Source of the DNA: Xanthobacteraceae bacterium
GTDB lineage: Bacteria; Pseudomonadota; Alphaproteobacteria; Rhizobiales; Xanthobacteraceae
Direction: 5' to 3'
NCBI GenBank assembly: GCA_030037185.1
Contig: JASHRR010000678.1
Coordinates: 1 to 9,626 of the forward strand
Length of the DNA: 9,626 nt
The first letter of the stretch is position 1. Every line of letters starts with the position of its first letter. The notes beneath the pieces are model-generated. The model was not told the DNA's origin. It was given only the letters and a program-made list of their open reading frames with translations, and did no database searches. A program made the position numbers and the translations under genes. Below, piece by piece: positions 1 through 5,388 of this stretch.

Positions 1-51
1 AAGGCGTCGTCGGGCGCCGAAACGATGCAAAAGACGATAGCAGTCGCCCGC

Positions 52-67
52 TCCCCAACACAGGGGA
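52..67 (-). terminator. Weak stem-loop after the coiled-coil gene
   Basis: A 5-bp stem (TCCCC/GGGGA) with a 6-nt loop begins 9 nt after the TAG stop of the coiled-coil gene. No T-run follows it on the minus strand, so it is at best a weak intrinsic terminator or an RNA 3'-end stabiliser. Its position directly after a stop is the main argument. The remaining bases 1-51 show no gene that I can support. Confidence 0.25.
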
Positions 68-75
68 AACGGACG

Positions 76-984
76 CTACGAGGCGGAGGAAACGCGGGAC
101 GCGGCACTCTGTAGCTTGCGGATGCGCTCCAGGAGATTGCTTTCCGACGGCATGGCGTCGCCACCGTTGGGGGCGCGCTCAAAACCGGCCTGGCGGATGG
201 CGGCCGTGTCGTTGAGAATTGCGGCCGACGCCGCTCCGGTTTCGCTCATCGACATATGAGCCACCTGAGCCGCAATATCGGCAATGCGCTCCCGCAGGAG
301 TTCGATTTCGGCGCGCTCGGCGTGGGTGTCGTCGGCCTCGCGCTTCTCCTCCAGCGCCCTGGTCATGGCTGACACAGCGGAGCGTTCGTTGAGCAGCCGC
401 TGCGCCGCGTCACCGGCGTCCCGCTCCAGTTCGGCAATCCTTGATCTGAATTGCTCGGTCTGGGTCTTGAGCAATGCGATCTCGACTTTTTGGGTCTCGC
501 TCGTGAGTGTCAGCTCGTTGATGTCGCGGGCGGCTTTGGCAAGCTCGGCTTGCCTGGCGGTGAGCGCCAGCGCGCTTGCCTCGGCTGCAGCTGACTGTAC
601 AACATGTTCCTGCTCGGCTTGCCTGTTCTCGATGCTGAGGCTTCTGAGCCTGGCGCCAAGCTCGTCGGCGGCGGCGTTTTTCTCGTTCAGCTGAGCCTTG
701 AGCCTGGCGATCGCCTCCCCCTTGCGGGCGATCTCGCCGCGCTGGTTGGTGACAGTCGCCTCGAGCTGCTCGACCGTCATCTCCAGCCGCCGGATCGACA
801 TCGCGAACTCGGCGCGCAGCTTGTCCCGGTCGGCCTGGATCTCGGTCAACGATACCGGAATGGCATCTTCCAGGCGCCGTTGGGTCAGGCGGACCGCCCG
901 GTGGTGCACCGAGGAGATTAATGCGAGCCCCAGCAGGCTGGCGACGAGAAATCCGGCTGAAAAAAACATGATCGACTCGATCAT
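76..984 (-). CDS. Membrane-anchored coiled-coil protein, function unknown
   Basis: 302 residues. Residues about 5-25 form one hydrophobic segment (FFSAGFLVASLLGLALISSV) followed by a basic stretch (HHRAVRLTQRR), which fits an N-terminal anchor with the rest of the protein on the cytoplasmic side. From about residue 45 to 240 the chain is almost all Glu/Gln/Arg/Lys/Ala/Leu with heptad-like spacing, so a long coiled coil is expected. The last ~60 residues look less ordered, with a short amphipathic helix (NLLERIRKLQ). I see no enzymatic motif. The ATG at 984 is supported by AGGAG at 993-997, 8 nt upstream. It lies 182 bp downstream of eipA on the same strand and could be co-transcribed. The topology resembles envelope or division scaffolds, but that is only analogy. 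A terminator-shaped hairpin covers its first codons. Confidence 0.8.
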   Translation of the reverse strand: MIESIMFFSAGFLVASLLGLALISSVHHRAVRLTQRRLEDAIPVSLTEIQADRDKLRAEFAMSIRRLEMTVEQLEATVTNQRGEIARKGEAIARLKAQLNEKNAAADELGARLRSLSIENRQAEQEHVVQSAAAEASALALTARQAELAKAARDINELTLTSETQKVEIALLKTQTEQFRSRIAELERDAGDAAQRLLNERSAVSAMTRALEEKREADDTHAERAEIELLRERIADIAAQVAHMSMSETGAASAAILNDTAAIRQAGFERAPNGGDAMPSESNLLERIRKLQSAASRVSSAS

Positions 985-985
985 G
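960..985 (-). promoter_or_regulatory. Hairpin plus U-run overlapping a start codon
   Basis: On the minus strand the 19-nt inverted repeat CATGATCGAGTCGATCATG (967-985) is followed immediately by seven T (966-960). It can fold as an 8-bp stem with a 3-nt loop, which is the shape of an intrinsic terminator. It contains the ATG (982-984) and the first six codons of the coiled-coil gene; the T-run encodes Phe-Phe. The Shine-Dalgarno (993-997) lies outside the stem. A GANTC site (GACTC on the plus strand, 974-978) spans the symmetry centre. It could be an attenuator, a terminator for eipA transcripts, or chance; the structure is seen, the function is inferred. Confidence 0.4.
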
Positions 986-1166
986 AATCAAGCTCCTGCA
1001 AGACTGGCGCCGCAGCGGAGGCCTTTTCCGCGAGTGTGCGCATTTTTGCCCAGGTCCTTTTCGCCCAGCCCCTCTCCGCAGCCCCTTGCGATTGGGGCAG
1101 ATTTGCGGACGAACGGGAGGAAGCCCTGCCCAGTACGATGATCCAACCTCATCAATGACCGACGGA
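985..1166. other. Intergenic spacer between eipA and the coiled-coil gene
   Basis: This 182-bp stretch holds the Shine-Dalgarno of the coiled-coil gene (993-997) and a weak GC-rich inverted repeat, GCCCC-N8-GGGGC at 1081-1098, about 70 nt after the eipA stop. No good -35/-10 pair was found, which leaves read-through from eipA as a possibility. Confidence 0.5.
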
Positions 1167-1910
1167 TCAAAACGGATTCCACGTTGAAACCGGCGTGAAC
1201 TTCAAATAGCCGAGGTTCGCGCCGAGCCGCAGCCCGACGCCGGAGCGGATCGGCACCAGCACAATGTCGCTGGCCGTCAACGCCGTCATACCGAAACCGC
1301 CGATCAAATAGGCGGAACCATCGATGCCGGCAAATCGCTGGTAGATCGCTTCCGTCGCAGGCAGGTTGTAGACCAGCATCATGGTGCGGGCGCCGTCGCC
1401 ACCGAAATCCCATCCGAGCGTCGGCCCCTGCCAGAACACCTTCAGGTCGCCGGCATTTTTCGTATAAAGCATGCCTTCGCCGTAGCGCAGCCCGCCGAAA
1501 AAGGCGCCACCCGCCTCCTCTCCCAAAACATAGCCGTTCGGCTGGCCCCACCGGCTGACGGCAGCTTCGATCACGCTTGCAAGCCCTCGTGACACGGTGC
1601 CGAAGAACCGATGACCGGCGTTAACCAGCTCCCCGGGGGTAAATTCCTGCTGCGGCGCGGGGGCGGGCGCAGGCGTATAACCCTGTGGCGGCGGGTAGGG
1701 GCCTCCGGGCGGCGGCGGCGGGTAAGCTGGATAAGAGTCCTGGGGCGGAGGGTAGGCACCCGGGGGTGGCGGCGGGTAAGGTCCGCCAGGTCCCGGCGGG
1801 TAAGCGCCCGGGGGTGGATAGGGTTGTGCGACGGCGGTTGCCGCAGATGCGCTCCACAACACCAGCCCCATCAAGATAAGTGAGGCGATTGTTCGCGGCG
1901 TGGCTGGCAT
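1167..1910 (-). CDS. eipA: EipA-like periplasmic DUF1134 protein
   Basis: 247 residues. Residues 1-28 are a clear Sec signal peptide: Arg6, a hydrophobic core (IASLILMGLVLWSASAA) and AVA before Gln29. Residues 29-88 are a Pro/Tyr/Gly-rich linker of repeated YPPP units. Residues about 89-247 are the DUF1134 domain (ELVNAGHRFFGTVSRGLA, GQPNGYVLGEEAGGAFFGGLRYGEG, GPTLGWDFGGDGARTMMLVYNL, GVGLRLGANLGYLKFTP). In Brucella abortus the family member EipA is a soluble periplasmic eight-stranded beta-barrel protein needed for envelope stress resistance and virulence, and its gene is activated by CtrA. That is family knowledge; periplasmic location here is inferred from the signal peptide. The ATG at 1910 has AAGGAG at 1917-1922 with 6-nt spacing. 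It is probably transcribed separately from cysQ, 232 bp upstream. Confidence 0.88.
   Translation of the reverse strand: MPATPRTIASLILMGLVLWSASAATAVAQPYPPPGAYPPGPGGPYPPPPPGAYPPPQDSYPAYPPPPPGGPYPPPQGYTPAPAPAPQQEFTPGELVNAGHRFFGTVSRGLASVIEAAVSRWGQPNGYVLGEEAGGAFFGGLRYGEGMLYTKNAGDLKVFWQGPTLGWDFGGDGARTMMLVYNLPATEAIYQRFAGIDGSAYLIGGFGMTALTASDIVLVPIRSGVGLRLGANLGYLKFTPVSTWNPF
1647..1826 (-). repeat. Pro/Tyr/Gly-rich linker repeats in eipA
   Basis: Residues 29-88 of EipA consist of imperfect units such as PYPPPGA, PYPPPPPGA, AYPPPPPGG and PYPPPQG, ending in a PAPAPAP run. At the DNA level this is a degenerate GC-rich tandem array, so repeat-number change is plausible. Such a linker would be extended and could hold the barrel domain away from the membrane or span peptidoglycan; that role is inference. 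Confidence 0.75.
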
Positions 1911-1961
1911 CGCAGGCTCCTTAAAAGGTTTGTTCGGCGGAAAGCCGCCCGCCGCCGCATA

Positions 1962-1980
1962 TTAAGCGGGGATTTATTAA
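1962..1980 (-). promoter_or_regulatory. Paired TTAA boxes upstream of eipA (possible CtrA half-sites)
   Basis: Two TTAA tetramers separated by 11 nt lie about 52-70 nt upstream of the eipA start. CtrA binds TTAA-type sites, classically TTAA-N7-TTAA, and activates eipA in Brucella. The spacing here does not match the classical one, so this is only a candidate. The AT-rich block may instead hold the -10 region (TAATAT on the minus strand). Confidence 0.25.
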
Positions 1981-2008
1981 CGATGGGCTGCGCGCGCAGC
2001 CACCATCG
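1981..2008 (-). terminator. GC-rich inverted repeat between cysQ and eipA
   Basis: A perfect 16-bp palindrome GGCTGCGCGCGCAGCC (1986-2001) is extended by CGATG/CATCG arms with a 2-nt bulge. On the minus strand it is followed by TTAATAAAT, not a clean T-run. Lying about 135 nt after the cysQ stop and just before the likely eipA promoter, it may end chpT-cysQ transcripts. It could also be a protein-binding palindrome. Confidence 0.35.
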
Positions 2009-2142
2009 CGTCCGGGAATCAGCATACCGCGTCGCGTCATCTTTCGGCGGAACTATGGCCTCAACACGGCAACATGAAAAGCCGTTCATCGAACGCATTG
2101 CGATAAGGCGTAAATCCCCAAGGCAGGCGATGTGACAATGAC

Positions 2143-2985
2143 TTAGCCTGCGTCATTTGCGCACGGCGCGGCTGCATCGAGCACGCGCGCCCGGTCGCCC
2201 CACGCAATGAAGGCCGGGATACGGAAATCGCGCGCGGTCTCGCCGTATCGCAGGGCGCCGCCGTGCGCAAGCGTCACTGTTCCACCGGCTGCCGCCACTA
2301 ACGCATGACCAGCCGCCACATCCCACTCGCAGGTGGGAGCAAGTCTCGGGTAAATGTCGGCGGCGCCTTCCGCGATCCGGCAGAATTTCAGCGCCGAGCC
2401 GCACGCGATCCGATTGCCGATATGAAGCCGGTCCAGCAACGCCACCGTGGCGGGGTCGAGATGGGAGCGGCTCACCGCCGCAACGACGCCGCCGCGTTGC
2501 GGAGTTCGCACTCTGATCGGCTGGGCGGCGCCGGTGCCGTCGCGGCAAGACGACATTGCCAGCCGTTCGGCGCCGTGCCGGACGCAGCCGCGATAGACGA
2601 GCCCCGCTGCCGGCACCGCGACAATGCCGGCCACTGGCTCGTGGTCGCGTATGATCGCGAGATTGACGGTGTATTCGCTCGATCCGGCAACAAATTCCTT
2701 GGTCCCGTCGAGCGGATCAATCAGGACAAAGATGTCGCCTAGTCGCGCCGGCCGGACCGCCATTTCCTCTGATACGACGGCAATGCCGGGCATCAGCCTT
2801 GCGACCGCGTCCAGCAATATCGCCTGCGAGCGTTCGTCCGCATCGGTGACCGGCGTTTGATCGGCCTTGATGCGAACGTTGCGGGTCGCTCCGAGCGTGG
2901 AGACTGCGGCGGCCGCGACTGCCTCAGTGAGCTTCGCCAACAGAACCTCGTCCACCTCCTCGCACAGCGCTCGACCCATGCTCAC
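2143..2985 (-). CDS. cysQ: CysQ/inositol-monophosphatase-family phosphatase
   Basis: 280 residues, normal for the family. It carries the metal-binding motifs of the inositol monophosphatase superfamily: VVSEE (residues 70-74), IDPLDGTKEF (89-98, metal ligands Asp90 and Asp93) and CEWDVAAGHALVAAAGG around Asp222. The Lys-Glu-Phe after DPLDGT is typical of CysQ, the 3'(2'),5'-bisphosphate nucleotidase that removes 3'-phosphoadenosine 5'-phosphate formed during sulfate assimilation; other inositol-phosphatase-like substrates cannot be excluded. It is probably cytoplasmic. The start is GTG 2985 or, two codons later, ATG 2979; neither has a good Shine-Dalgarno. It begins 43 bp after the chpT stop on the same strand, so co-transcription with chpT is likely. 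A small stem-loop (2998-3012) sits in the gap. Confidence 0.85.
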   Translation of the reverse strand: MSMGRALCEEVDEVLLAKLTEAVAAAAVSTLGATRNVRIKADQTPVTDADERSQAILLDAVARLMPGIAVVSEEMAVRPARLGDIFVLIDPLDGTKEFVAGSSEYTVNLAIIRDHEPVAGIVAVPAAGLVYRGCVRHGAERLAMSSCRDGTGAAQPIRVRTPQRGGVVAAVSRSHLDPATVALLDRLHIGNRIACGSALKFCRIAEGAADIYPRLAPTCEWDVAAGHALVAAAGGTVTLAHGGALRYGETARDFRIPAFIAWGDRARVLDAAAPCANDAG

Positions 2986-3028
2986 CCCGATTCATCACCG
3001 CCACCTTGGCGGCGCGCTTAACTAAAGA

Positions 3029-3745
3029 TCAGCCACCTCGGGACATGAGGCACTCTTGCGACGCCGCCGACGCCGCAACGGTGGACAGCGCGCAAGGTGC
3101 TGTCATGGCCCGCGCCGCCACAATGATTGCCTCGCCATCTGCCTCGATCGACACCGCGAGCCCGCTGGCGCGGCCGAGAAGGCCGGTATAGAAAGGCTGA
3201 ATTGCGTGGGCATCGACCACGCCGCGGTCTGGCAAGCCCGCGAGCAGCGCCGGCACAGCCTGCGGGATGCGGGCATTGAGCCCGCACGCTGAGATCTTGA
3301 AGGTCATCGCTGCGGGCGGCCCCTCGCCTTCCACCGTCACAACGCCGCCCCGCGGAATCGACTGGGCGGCGACGAGAATCATGTTCAGCAGAAGCTTGAC
3401 GCGGTTTTTCGGCAGCAGCGCGCTCGACAGGTTCCAGCAAAGCTTGACCTTCTCGTCCTCGACGAAACCGCGGGCGACGTTTTCGGCATCGCCCAGATCG
3501 ACCTGAGCGGCGGGCGAACCGGCGGCTCCGAAAGCCATTCGGCAAAACTGCAGGCGTGCCGAAGCCGTCCGCGCGCTCTTCTTGATCAGGTCGAGGGCGA
3601 AGTTCCTGGTCTCTTCATCCTTGGATTCTTCGAGCACTTCCAAACCGTTGACGATCGCTCCCGACGGGCTGATCAGATCGTGGCAAACCCGCGAGCACAA
3701 CAGCGCCGCAAGATCGAGGGCTTCGAGCGTAACGGGAATCGACAT
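3029..3745 (-). CDS. chpT: Histidine phosphotransferase ChpT
   Basis: 238 residues. The N-terminal helical hairpin holds the phosphoacceptor motif LAALLCSRVCHDLISPSGAI with His22 the likely phosphorylated residue. It is followed by the second helix (NFALDLIKKSARTASARLQFCRMAFGA) and a degenerate ATPase-like domain (KNRVKLLLNMILVAAQSIPRGG and on) without ATP-binding boxes. This is the alphaproteobacterial ChpT architecture: a dimeric intermediate that takes phosphate from the hybrid kinase CckA and gives it to CtrA and CpdR, controlling cell cycle, motility and CtrA proteolysis. The ATG at 3745 is preceded by GAGGAG (3754-3759, 8-nt spacing). cckA, ctrA and cpdR are not in this window. A plausible promoter lies at 3859-3887. 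Confidence 0.9.
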   Translation of the reverse strand: MSIPVTLEALDLAALLCSRVCHDLISPSGAIVNGLEVLEESKDEETRNFALDLIKKSARTASARLQFCRMAFGAAGSPAAQVDLGDAENVARGFVEDEKVKLCWNLSSALLPKNRVKLLLNMILVAAQSIPRGGVVTVEGEGPPAAMTFKISACGLNARIPQAVPALLAGLPDRGVVDAHAIQPFYTGLLGRASGLAVSIEADGEAIIVAARAMTAPCALSTVAASAASQECLMSRGG

Positions 3746-3858
3746 GCAATTTGCTCCTCAGACGGGTGAAGCTTAGCCCGAAGGCGGCGTCCGATGTGCC
3801 GCCGTCCACCACTCAACTCACTGTGTTTGCTTGATAAATTCTGATCAGCCTGGGGTCG

Positions 3859-3887
3859 TTTGTATGCGAGCTTGCTGGTCAGGTCAA
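3859..3887 (-). promoter_or_regulatory. Candidate sigma-70-type promoter for chpT
   Basis: On the minus strand TTGACC (3882-3887) is separated by exactly 17 nt from TACAAA (3859-3864), a 5/6 and a 4/6 match to the -35 and -10 consensus. Transcription would start near 3852 and give chpT a leader of roughly 105 nt. This is a pattern match only. Confidence 0.4.
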
Positions 3888-3947
3888 TGCCCGGAACTCC
3901 GGTGCGGAAACTGCCAGTGTTGAACACCGCGCGACTCCTCTTGCCGG

Positions 3948-3970
3948 GGTCTGATGGGCACGATCAGACC
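3948..3970. repeat. Inverted repeat, 8-bp stem, 7-nt loop
   Basis: GGTCTGAT and ATCAGACC flank a 7-nt loop. No T-run follows on either strand, so it is not an obvious terminator. It lies about 60 nt upstream of the proposed chpT -35 box and may be an operator or part of a structured RNA. Confidence 0.4.
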
Positions 3971-4122
3971 TGTCGCTCGTTTCATATGGGGTAGAACTGA
4001 CACGATCGGTGGCAAACGCCACAAGGGGTTGATTAGCCGATACTTTTGAGAAATCTCGTCATCGCAGCACGCTGGCCTTTTGGCCACATTGATCAACGAC
4101 TCCTGCATTATTTTACTGCTTA

Positions 4123-4139
4123 CTGGCGACTCTCGCCAG
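4123..4139. repeat. Inverted repeat, 7-bp stem with a GANTC site in the loop
   Basis: CTGGCGA and TCGCCAG flank a CTC loop, so the GACTC methylation-type site (4128-4132) lies across the stem-loop junction. No T-run follows on either strand. It is one of three GANTC sites within 59 bp. Confidence 0.35.
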
Positions 4140-4176
4140 CTGATCGACGGCGAGTCGGTCCACGATTGAGGTCTTA

Positions 4177-4196
4177 AGCGCCCGCCTGCGGGCGCT
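4177..4196 (-). terminator. Hairpin immediately after cynS
   Basis: A perfect 9-bp stem, AGCGCCCGC/GCGGGCGCT with CT between the arms (8 bp if the loop opens to 4 nt), begins 4 nt after the cynS stop codon. The sequence after it on the minus strand (TTAAGACC) lacks a real U-run, so it may act with Rho or as a 3'-end stabiliser. Placement and GC content make it the likely end of the cynS transcript. Confidence 0.5.
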
Positions 4197-4200
4197 GGGC

Positions 4201-4683
4201 TTACTCCTCCTTATATCCATACTGGGGAACATTGCCGGTCGCGCCGTAGTATCTGTACGGCAGGAACTTGCCGGTCATGGTGAGCTTCACCCGGTCGCCG
4301 CGCGGATCGGGCTGGCGTTCGAGCTGCAGGTCGAAGTCGATCGCCGACATGATGCCGTCGCCGAACTCCTCCTCGATCAGAGCCTTCAGGGCTGGGCCGT
4401 TTACCATCATCAGCTCATAGAAACGATAGATCAGCGGATCGGTCGGCGGCATCTGCGCGCCGCGATAGGGCACCTCATTGAGCATTGCCTGCTCGGCGTT
4501 GCTCAGTCCGAACAGCTCAGCAGCCTTGGCGGCTTGCGGCTTGGTCAATTTCATCTGCCCATGCAACGCGCCAGTGACCAGCAGCGGCGAAAATCCGCCG
4601 ATCTGTTCGCAGATGTGCCTCCAGCTCCAGCCCTTCTCGCGCTTGATATCGAGGATTTTTTCGGTGAGGTCGGCACGGTTCAC
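4201..4683 (-). CDS. cynS: Cyanate hydratase (cyanase)
   Basis: 160 residues from the GTG start, close to the usual ~150-160. Cyanase converts cyanate and bicarbonate to carbamate and CO2; carbamate then breaks down to ammonia, giving detoxification and a nitrogen source. The N-terminal helical domain (residues 1-~75) is DNA-binding-like but non-functional in the family. The C-terminal catalytic domain has YRFYELMMVNGPALKALIEEEFGDGI and MSAIDF, with Arg87, Glu90 and Ser113 spaced exactly like E. coli Arg96, Glu99 and Ser122. The C-terminus KFLPYRYY also fits. GTG 4683 is chosen because AAGGAG (4690-4695) sits 6 nt upstream and homology starts there; an ATG at 4770 would add 29 unrelated residues and lie upstream of the proposed promoter. 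No cyanate transporter or carbonic anhydrase gene is present nearby. Confidence 0.95.
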   Translation of the reverse strand: MNRADLTEKILDIKREKGWSWRHICEQIGGFSPLLVTGALHGQMKLTKPQAAKAAELFGLSNAEQAMLNEVPYRGAQMPPTDPLIYRFYELMMVNGPALKALIEEEFGDGIMSAIDFDLQLERQPDPRGDRVKLTMTGKFLPYRYYGATGNVPQYGYKEE

Positions 4684-4716
4684 GGCAGGCTCCTTGGCGT
4701 CGGTGATCCGCCAGAC

Positions 4717-4733
4717 ATGCAATTCATGTACCG
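4717..4733 (-). promoter_or_regulatory. Sigma-54-like -24/-12 promoter of cynS
   Basis: The minus strand reads CGGTAC-N5-TTGCAT, compared with the sigma-54 consensus TGGCAC-N5-TTGCW. The essential GG and GC doublets are 10 nt apart, as required. Transcription would start near 4707, about 24 nt before the GTG, leaving just enough room for the Shine-Dalgarno. The element partly overlaps an ACATG-N5-CATGT inverted repeat (4715-4729). I found no clear NtrC enhancer site (TGCAC-N5-GTGCA) in the next ~150 bp, so activator control is unproven. Confidence 0.45.
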
Positions 4734-4794
4734 GCTCATCCGATCTTACACCCGTATCGGCGCGCCTCATGCGTCTGATATCAGCAAGGCCCCC

Positions 4795-5295
4795 TCAGCG
4801 CTTGCGCGCCTCATGCCAGCCCACGACTGCGTCGGCAACCGAATCGGTCGATGCGAAATACGGCTTGATATCGATGAGCGGCGTGCCATCGAGGCAGTCG
4901 ACGCCGACGACGGAGAGCCGGTTGCCCGACACCTCGAGCAACGTCACCACGCTCGCCGCAATCGGGTTCGGACGCGCCGGCGAGCGCAGCGCAAATGTGC
5001 CTCGCGCTTCGCCGTAGTGACGCGGCACCTGCAGGACGAGATCGCGACGCGACTTGTCCATCCAGTAAAGCACAATCAGATGCGAGCAGCTCTCCACGCC
5101 CTTGAGCGCCGCAGCGTAGCGCGGATCAACTTCGAGCGTGCAGACGGCATCGGATTCACGGGCGTTCTTGGGACATTCCTCGCGGCGGGTCCAAGGGGTC
5201 CGAATCCGGCCAATGAAATAGACGCCGGCATCGCTCTTCTCCGGCAAGGCAATGGCGACCTCGCCGGCCCTGATGCCGAACTCTTCGTCGGCCAT
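4795..5295 (-). CDS. trmO: TrmO/TsaA-like tRNA methyltransferase, short form
   Basis: 166 residues containing one TsaA-like (UPF0066) beta-barrel domain. Signatures are IGRIRTPW (28-35), the SAM-binding FALRSPARPNPIAAS (101-115) and DGTPLIDIKPY (136-146). E. coli TrmO, which methylates N6-threonylcarbamoyladenosine-37 in tRNA using S-adenosylmethionine, is longer (about 235 residues) with a C-terminal extension. This protein ends shortly after the core domain, so the exact tRNA substrate is inferred from the family only. The ATG at 5295 has AAAGGAG at 5302-5308 (6-nt spacing); an ATG 45 nt further upstream lacks support. It is divergent from the methionine operon across 143 bp and precedes cynS by 111 bp on the same strand. 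A palindrome CTGATATCAG lies just after its stop (4775-4784). Confidence 0.8.
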   Translation of the reverse strand: MADEEFGIRAGEVAIALPEKSDAGVYFIGRIRTPWTRREECPKNARESDAVCTLEVDPRYAAALKGVESCSHLIVLYWMDKSRRDLVLQVPRHYGEARGTFALRSPARPNPIAASVVTLLEVSGNRLSVVGVDCLDGTPLIDIKPYFASTDSVADAVVGWHEARKR

Positions 5296-5354
5296 GCGGT
5301 TCTCCTTTCGGTGGGCTGCGGTGGGCGGGCGCGATCCCACGATTTTTGCTACGG

Positions 5355-5388
5355 ATTACTTGCATAAAGATATCTTTATGTCTATCTA
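5355..5388. promoter_or_regulatory. Overlapping divergent promoters (trmO and the met operon)
   Basis: Plus strand: TTGCAT (5360-5365), 17 nt, TATCTA (5383-5388), each only a 3/6 match. Minus strand toward trmO: TAGACA (5379-5384), 18 nt, AGTAAT (5355-5360), 5/6 and 4/6 matches. Both pairs straddle the same palindrome, and the block is distinctly AT-rich in a GC-rich setting. These are pattern matches without mapped starts. Confidence 0.35.
5363..5380. promoter_or_regulatory. Perfect 18-bp palindromic operator
   Basis: CATAAAGATATCTTTATG is a perfect palindrome, 58 bp upstream of the ArsR-methyltransferase start and 67 bp upstream of the trmO start. Its size and two-fold symmetry suit a dimeric winged-helix ArsR regulator, and it lies between the proposed -35 and -10 boxes of both promoters, where a bound protein would block RNA polymerase. 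Related ArsR-type regulators of methionine-cycle genes (SahR group) bind AT-rich palindromes; I recall the general motif type but cannot verify an exact match here. Confidence 0.7.

Larger units (their letters stand above)
1911..2142. other. Intergenic region upstream of eipA
   Basis: No gene is seen in this 232-bp region. From the eipA side it contains the Shine-Dalgarno (1917-1922), a small stem-loop GGCGG-N4-CCGCC at 1936-1949 in the probable leader, two TTAA tetramers (1962-1965 and 1977-1980), a long GC-rich inverted repeat (1981-2008) and a GANTC site (GAATC, 2016-2020). No convincing sigma-70 -35/-10 pair was found, which would suit an activator-dependent promoter. Confidence 0.5.
3746..4200. 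other. Gene-free, structured spacer between cynS and chpT
   Basis: 455 bp without a supportable gene. By eye it is less GC-rich than the flanking genes. A 74-codon minus-strand ORF (3884-4108) lacks a Shine-Dalgarno and biased codon use. The spacer contains a likely chpT promoter, four GANTC sites, an 8-bp palindrome CTGATCAG (3841-3848), and stem-loops at 3948-3970 (8-bp stem), 4009-4022 (5 bp), 4073-4086 (5 bp), 4123-4139 (7 bp) and 4177-4196 (9 bp). The long leader of chpT, an unrecognised small RNA, or a decayed insertion could explain it. Confidence 0.5.

Noticed and set aside
3884..4108. 74-codon minus-strand ORF in the spacer
   Set aside because: No Shine-Dalgarno, weak third-position GC bias, no recognisable motif, and the segment is rich in inverted repeats.
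4684..4770. Upstream ATG (4770) giving cyanase 29 extra residues
   Set aside because: The extension has no family similarity, lies largely upstream of the proposed transcription start, and the GTG at 4683 has an ideal AAGGAG.
5296..5340. Upstream ATG (5340) extending the TrmO-like protein by 15 residues
   Set aside because: The ATG at 5295 has AAAGGAG at 6-nt spacing; the upstream start has none and adds no domain sequence.
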